Source: JBELHO01 sp042091375 (GTDB lineage Bacteria; Pseudomonadota; Gammaproteobacteria; Enterobacterales; Alteromonadaceae). From it: 52,564 bases of DNA. Both the position numbers and the translations under genes were made by a program. Below the pieces are notes generated by a model. The model saw only the letters and a program-made list of their open reading frames with translations, searched no databases and was not told the origin of the DNA. Location: contig JBELHO010000021.1 in assembly GCA_042091375.1 (NCBI GenBank), forward strand, positions 1-52,564, written 5' to 3'. Positions 51,178 through 52,564 of the stretch are shown here, in pieces (position 1 is the first letter of the stretch; every line of letters begins with the position of its first letter).

Positions 51178-51254
51178 TTATCCCTCGATCGCCTCGATGA
51201 AAGGCTAAAAATAGTCTGTTGTAATATTTAATAACGAAAACAACCAATCACAAC

Positions 51255-51809
51255 TCAGCGTTTAATGTTTTCGTTCGCTGCCCCTAGATCAGCCAAAAAC
51301 AGTTCTGCTTGATTTGGTGATGTAATACGCACAAGTTCAACATGGTTTGCTAATTCGCTAGCAAACAGCTTGGTGTACTTTCGTTTAGTTTTCCAATAAT
51401 TTTGCAGCATCCATAACACCACAGATCGCGATGAAAAGAAATTGCGCTTAAATGATTCGTTGTTACCTGTGCCAGCCCATATTTCTTGTTTTGTATAAGC
51501 CCGATTAAAAGAGCGCAGAAGTATTTGTTTAAAAGTAAGCAAAAAAGTAAAATCCAACCAAATAATGGTGTCTACGTATTGCCACTTAAGGTGATTTGTT
51601 TTCGATTGATTACCGTCCAAAACCCAAGCTTCCTGCTCCAGCATTGGTTTAAGCTCATTCAGAAAATCTTGGGTAGCTAAGTGATTCCAGTTTGGCAGCC
51701 AAAACACTGCATCCATCTCTATGTATGGAATACCCAGTTTTTCAGCTAACAGGCGACTAAAGTGAGATTTGCCGCTTCCGCTGGTTCCAATGACATTGAT
51801 TTTTTTCAT
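51255..51809 (-). CDS. P-loop nucleotide kinase-like protein (AAA/adenylate-kinase type)
   Basis: A 184-residue protein. The Walker A is 'VIGTSGSGKSHFS' near the N-terminus (MKKINVIGTSGSGKS), followed by 'LAEKLGIPYIEMDAVFWLPNWNHLA', the pattern of small adenylate-kinase-like proteins once called DNA topology modulators (FlaR). 'VLDGNQSKTNHLKWQYVDTIIWLDF' is the region after Walker B, and 'RSFNRAYTKQEIWAGTGNNESFKRNFF' the lid-like part. I chose ATG 51809. The frame continues to 51863, but the P-loop would then lie unusually far from the start. Substrate unknown. Confidence 0.85.
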   Translation of the reverse strand: MKKINVIGTSGSGKSHFSRLLAEKLGIPYIEMDAVFWLPNWNHLATQDFLNELKPMLEQEAWVLDGNQSKTNHLKWQYVDTIIWLDFTFLLTFKQILLRSFNRAYTKQEIWAGTGNNESFKRNFFSSRSVVLWMLQNYWKTKRKYTKLFASELANHVELVRITSPNQAELFLADLGAANENIKR

Positions 51810-51975
51810 ATGATTACTATCTGAAAAGGTATCTAACCAAATAAGTGAGCTTATACCACGCATCTTTTATAGTAAAAAAATAACCAGGACACTCGCTTTA
51901 AAACTATCAGATCACTGACGCACGACTAAATGCTAACCGCACTTAGCGCGTTCATAAGATCTTGTTGGCTTTGCT

Positions 51976-52047
51976 TTATGGATCTGCCTGAAGGAATCGA
52001 CCTAAAGTTGGATCGTAGATCCGACCGTTCATATGTATAAAGCTATC
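51976..52047 (-). pseudogene. RHS core-domain tip fragment
   Basis: Minus strand, 23 codons between an upstream TGA (52048-52050) and a stop at 51976-51978, reading DSFIHMNGRIYDPTLGRFLQ then ADP. H-M-N-G-R-x-Y-D-P-x-L-G-R-F-x-x-A-D-P is the highly conserved signature of RHS/YD-repeat proteins, just before their variable toxin tip. Nothing of the rest of an RHS gene is visible. It is an isolated relic, like the orphan tips left by recombination. Confidence 0.75.
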
Positions 52048-52114
52048 TCATGATCCTAACTAATCAATAATATACATAATTTTTAGTAGTTTAAATCCCT
52101 ATGATTTCAAATTA

Positions 52115-52564
52115 TCAAATATTGAATGCTGTCGCCATTAATTGCTGTTCTTGTCGAGAGATACCAGTTGAACTTGCTACTTTTTCCCAATTTTTTACAG
52201 CATCCACAACTTCATTCTTTATCTGTATGGCTTTGTCTTCAGCTAATTGAAAATAATCTATGACCTCCATTGCAATATCAAAATCCAAACTATTATCATA
52301 TTCAGAGATATTGAGATGAAGTCCCGTCGCTGAATTTACAGGATTAATATCATATGCAGGAGAAAGTACCCACCCTTGATCCTGATAAATAAAACCATGG
52401 TTTCTTAAGTGATCATCACAGTTAGAGACTGCGATATTAAACACTATGCGCCGCCATAATTGCTCTAGATCTTCTTTGGTATTTGAACCATACTCAGTTA
52501 GAAACTCTGCCAACTCAATATAACTAGCACCATCTTCACCATCAAAATATTCAAGCTGGGTCAT
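52115..52564 (-). CDS. HipA-like serine/threonine kinase, C-terminal part (cut by window edge)
   Basis: At least 149 residues. 'VFNIAVSNCDDHLRNHGFIYQDQGWVLSPAYDINPV' is the catalytic core of HipA-family kinases: Asp-Asp-His-x-x-N as the catalytic loop and Y-D-I-N as the metal-binding motif. The gene runs off the right end on the minus strand, so the first Met visible (at the edge) may be internal. The HipB-like antitoxin, normally next to it, would lie beyond the window. HipA kinases phosphorylate aminoacyl-tRNA synthetases and cause persistence, but family members differ. Confidence 0.85.
   Translation of the reverse strand: MTQLEYFDGEDGASYIELAEFLTEYGSNTKEDLEQLWRRIVFNIAVSNCDDHLRNHGFIYQDQGWVLSPAYDINPVNSATGLHLNISEYDNSLDFDIAMEVIDYFQLAEDKAIQIKNEVVDAVKNWEKVASSTGISRQEQQLMATAFNI

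Noticed and set aside
51890..51975. attC-like sequence near GCTAACCGCACTTAGC
   Set aside because: The core sites and paired inner boxes of an integron attC do not match, and no integrase is present.
1..52564. Insertion sequences, CRISPR arrays, rRNA and tRNA genes
   Set aside because: I found no transposase frame, no regularly spaced repeat array and no cloverleaf or rRNA sequence in either strand.

Overview
The window looks like a chromosomal segment of an AT-rich marine gammaproteobacterium, most likely Alteromonadales and probably Colwelliaceae (Colwellia or Thalassotalea type). This rests on the gene families (PolA, EngB, cytochrome c4, PqiABC, a TonB receptor followed by a TPR-sulfotransferase, Zur with a zrg-type zinc locus) and on gammaproteobacterial promoter and TPP riboswitch forms. 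It is a family-level inference from memory, not a database result. There is one assembly gap of exactly 100 N at 10606-10705. I saw no rRNA, tRNA, CRISPR array or complete insertion sequence.

Layout. 1-2.7 kb: a VOC protein and an OsmC-YcaO fusion. 3.3-10.5 kb: a probable carnitine/betaine-type catabolic module with a beta-keto acid cleavage enzyme, a hotdog thioesterase, a MarR regulator, a BCCT transporter and a divergent TonB receptor with 20-bp phased repeats in its promoter. 10.6-16.4 kb: a TPR-sulfotransferase broken by the gap, then a porin-like protein, a small exported protein and a PAS histidine kinase. 16.4-20 kb: pqiABC. 20.2-25.4 kb: cytochrome b561 with YceI, a WD40 lipoprotein, a PepSY protein and a PAS-GGDEF cyclase. 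25.4-27.5 kb: engB divergent from a cytochrome c4 gene internally duplicated to four haems. 27.6-33.6 kb: a thiamine operon thiC-thiO-thiS-thiG-thiDE under a TPP riboswitch. 33.6-40.1 kb: an M1 peptidase, HutD, a receiver protein lacking its phosphoacceptor Asp, and an M16 peptidase next to the collapsed remains of a second M16 gene. 40.5-45.4 kb: an SPFH protein with a small Arc-like protein, then polA with an unannotated small RNA downstream in the position held by Spot 42 in E. coli. 45.4-50.7 kb: a zinc locus of two divergent units with DUF2796 (ZrgA), Zur, a COG0523 GTPase, a LolD/MacB-like ATPase and permease, and a DUF3299 lipoprotein, with palindromes resembling Zur boxes at both control regions. 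50.7-52.6 kb: accessory genes, including an RHS tip fragment and the C-terminal part of a HipA-like kinase running off the edge.

The best candidates for something undescribed are the small RNA at 41779-41869 (promoter, 5' hairpin, an anti-Shine-Dalgarno loop and an intrinsic terminator, but no visible Spot 42 sequence), the SPFH/Arc-like pair with a palindrome covering its -10 box, and the zinc locus whose permease looks like an FtsX/MacB-type protein rather than a classical importer. Three decayed genes (DUF3224-like, M16, RHS) are readable in apparently empty DNA.
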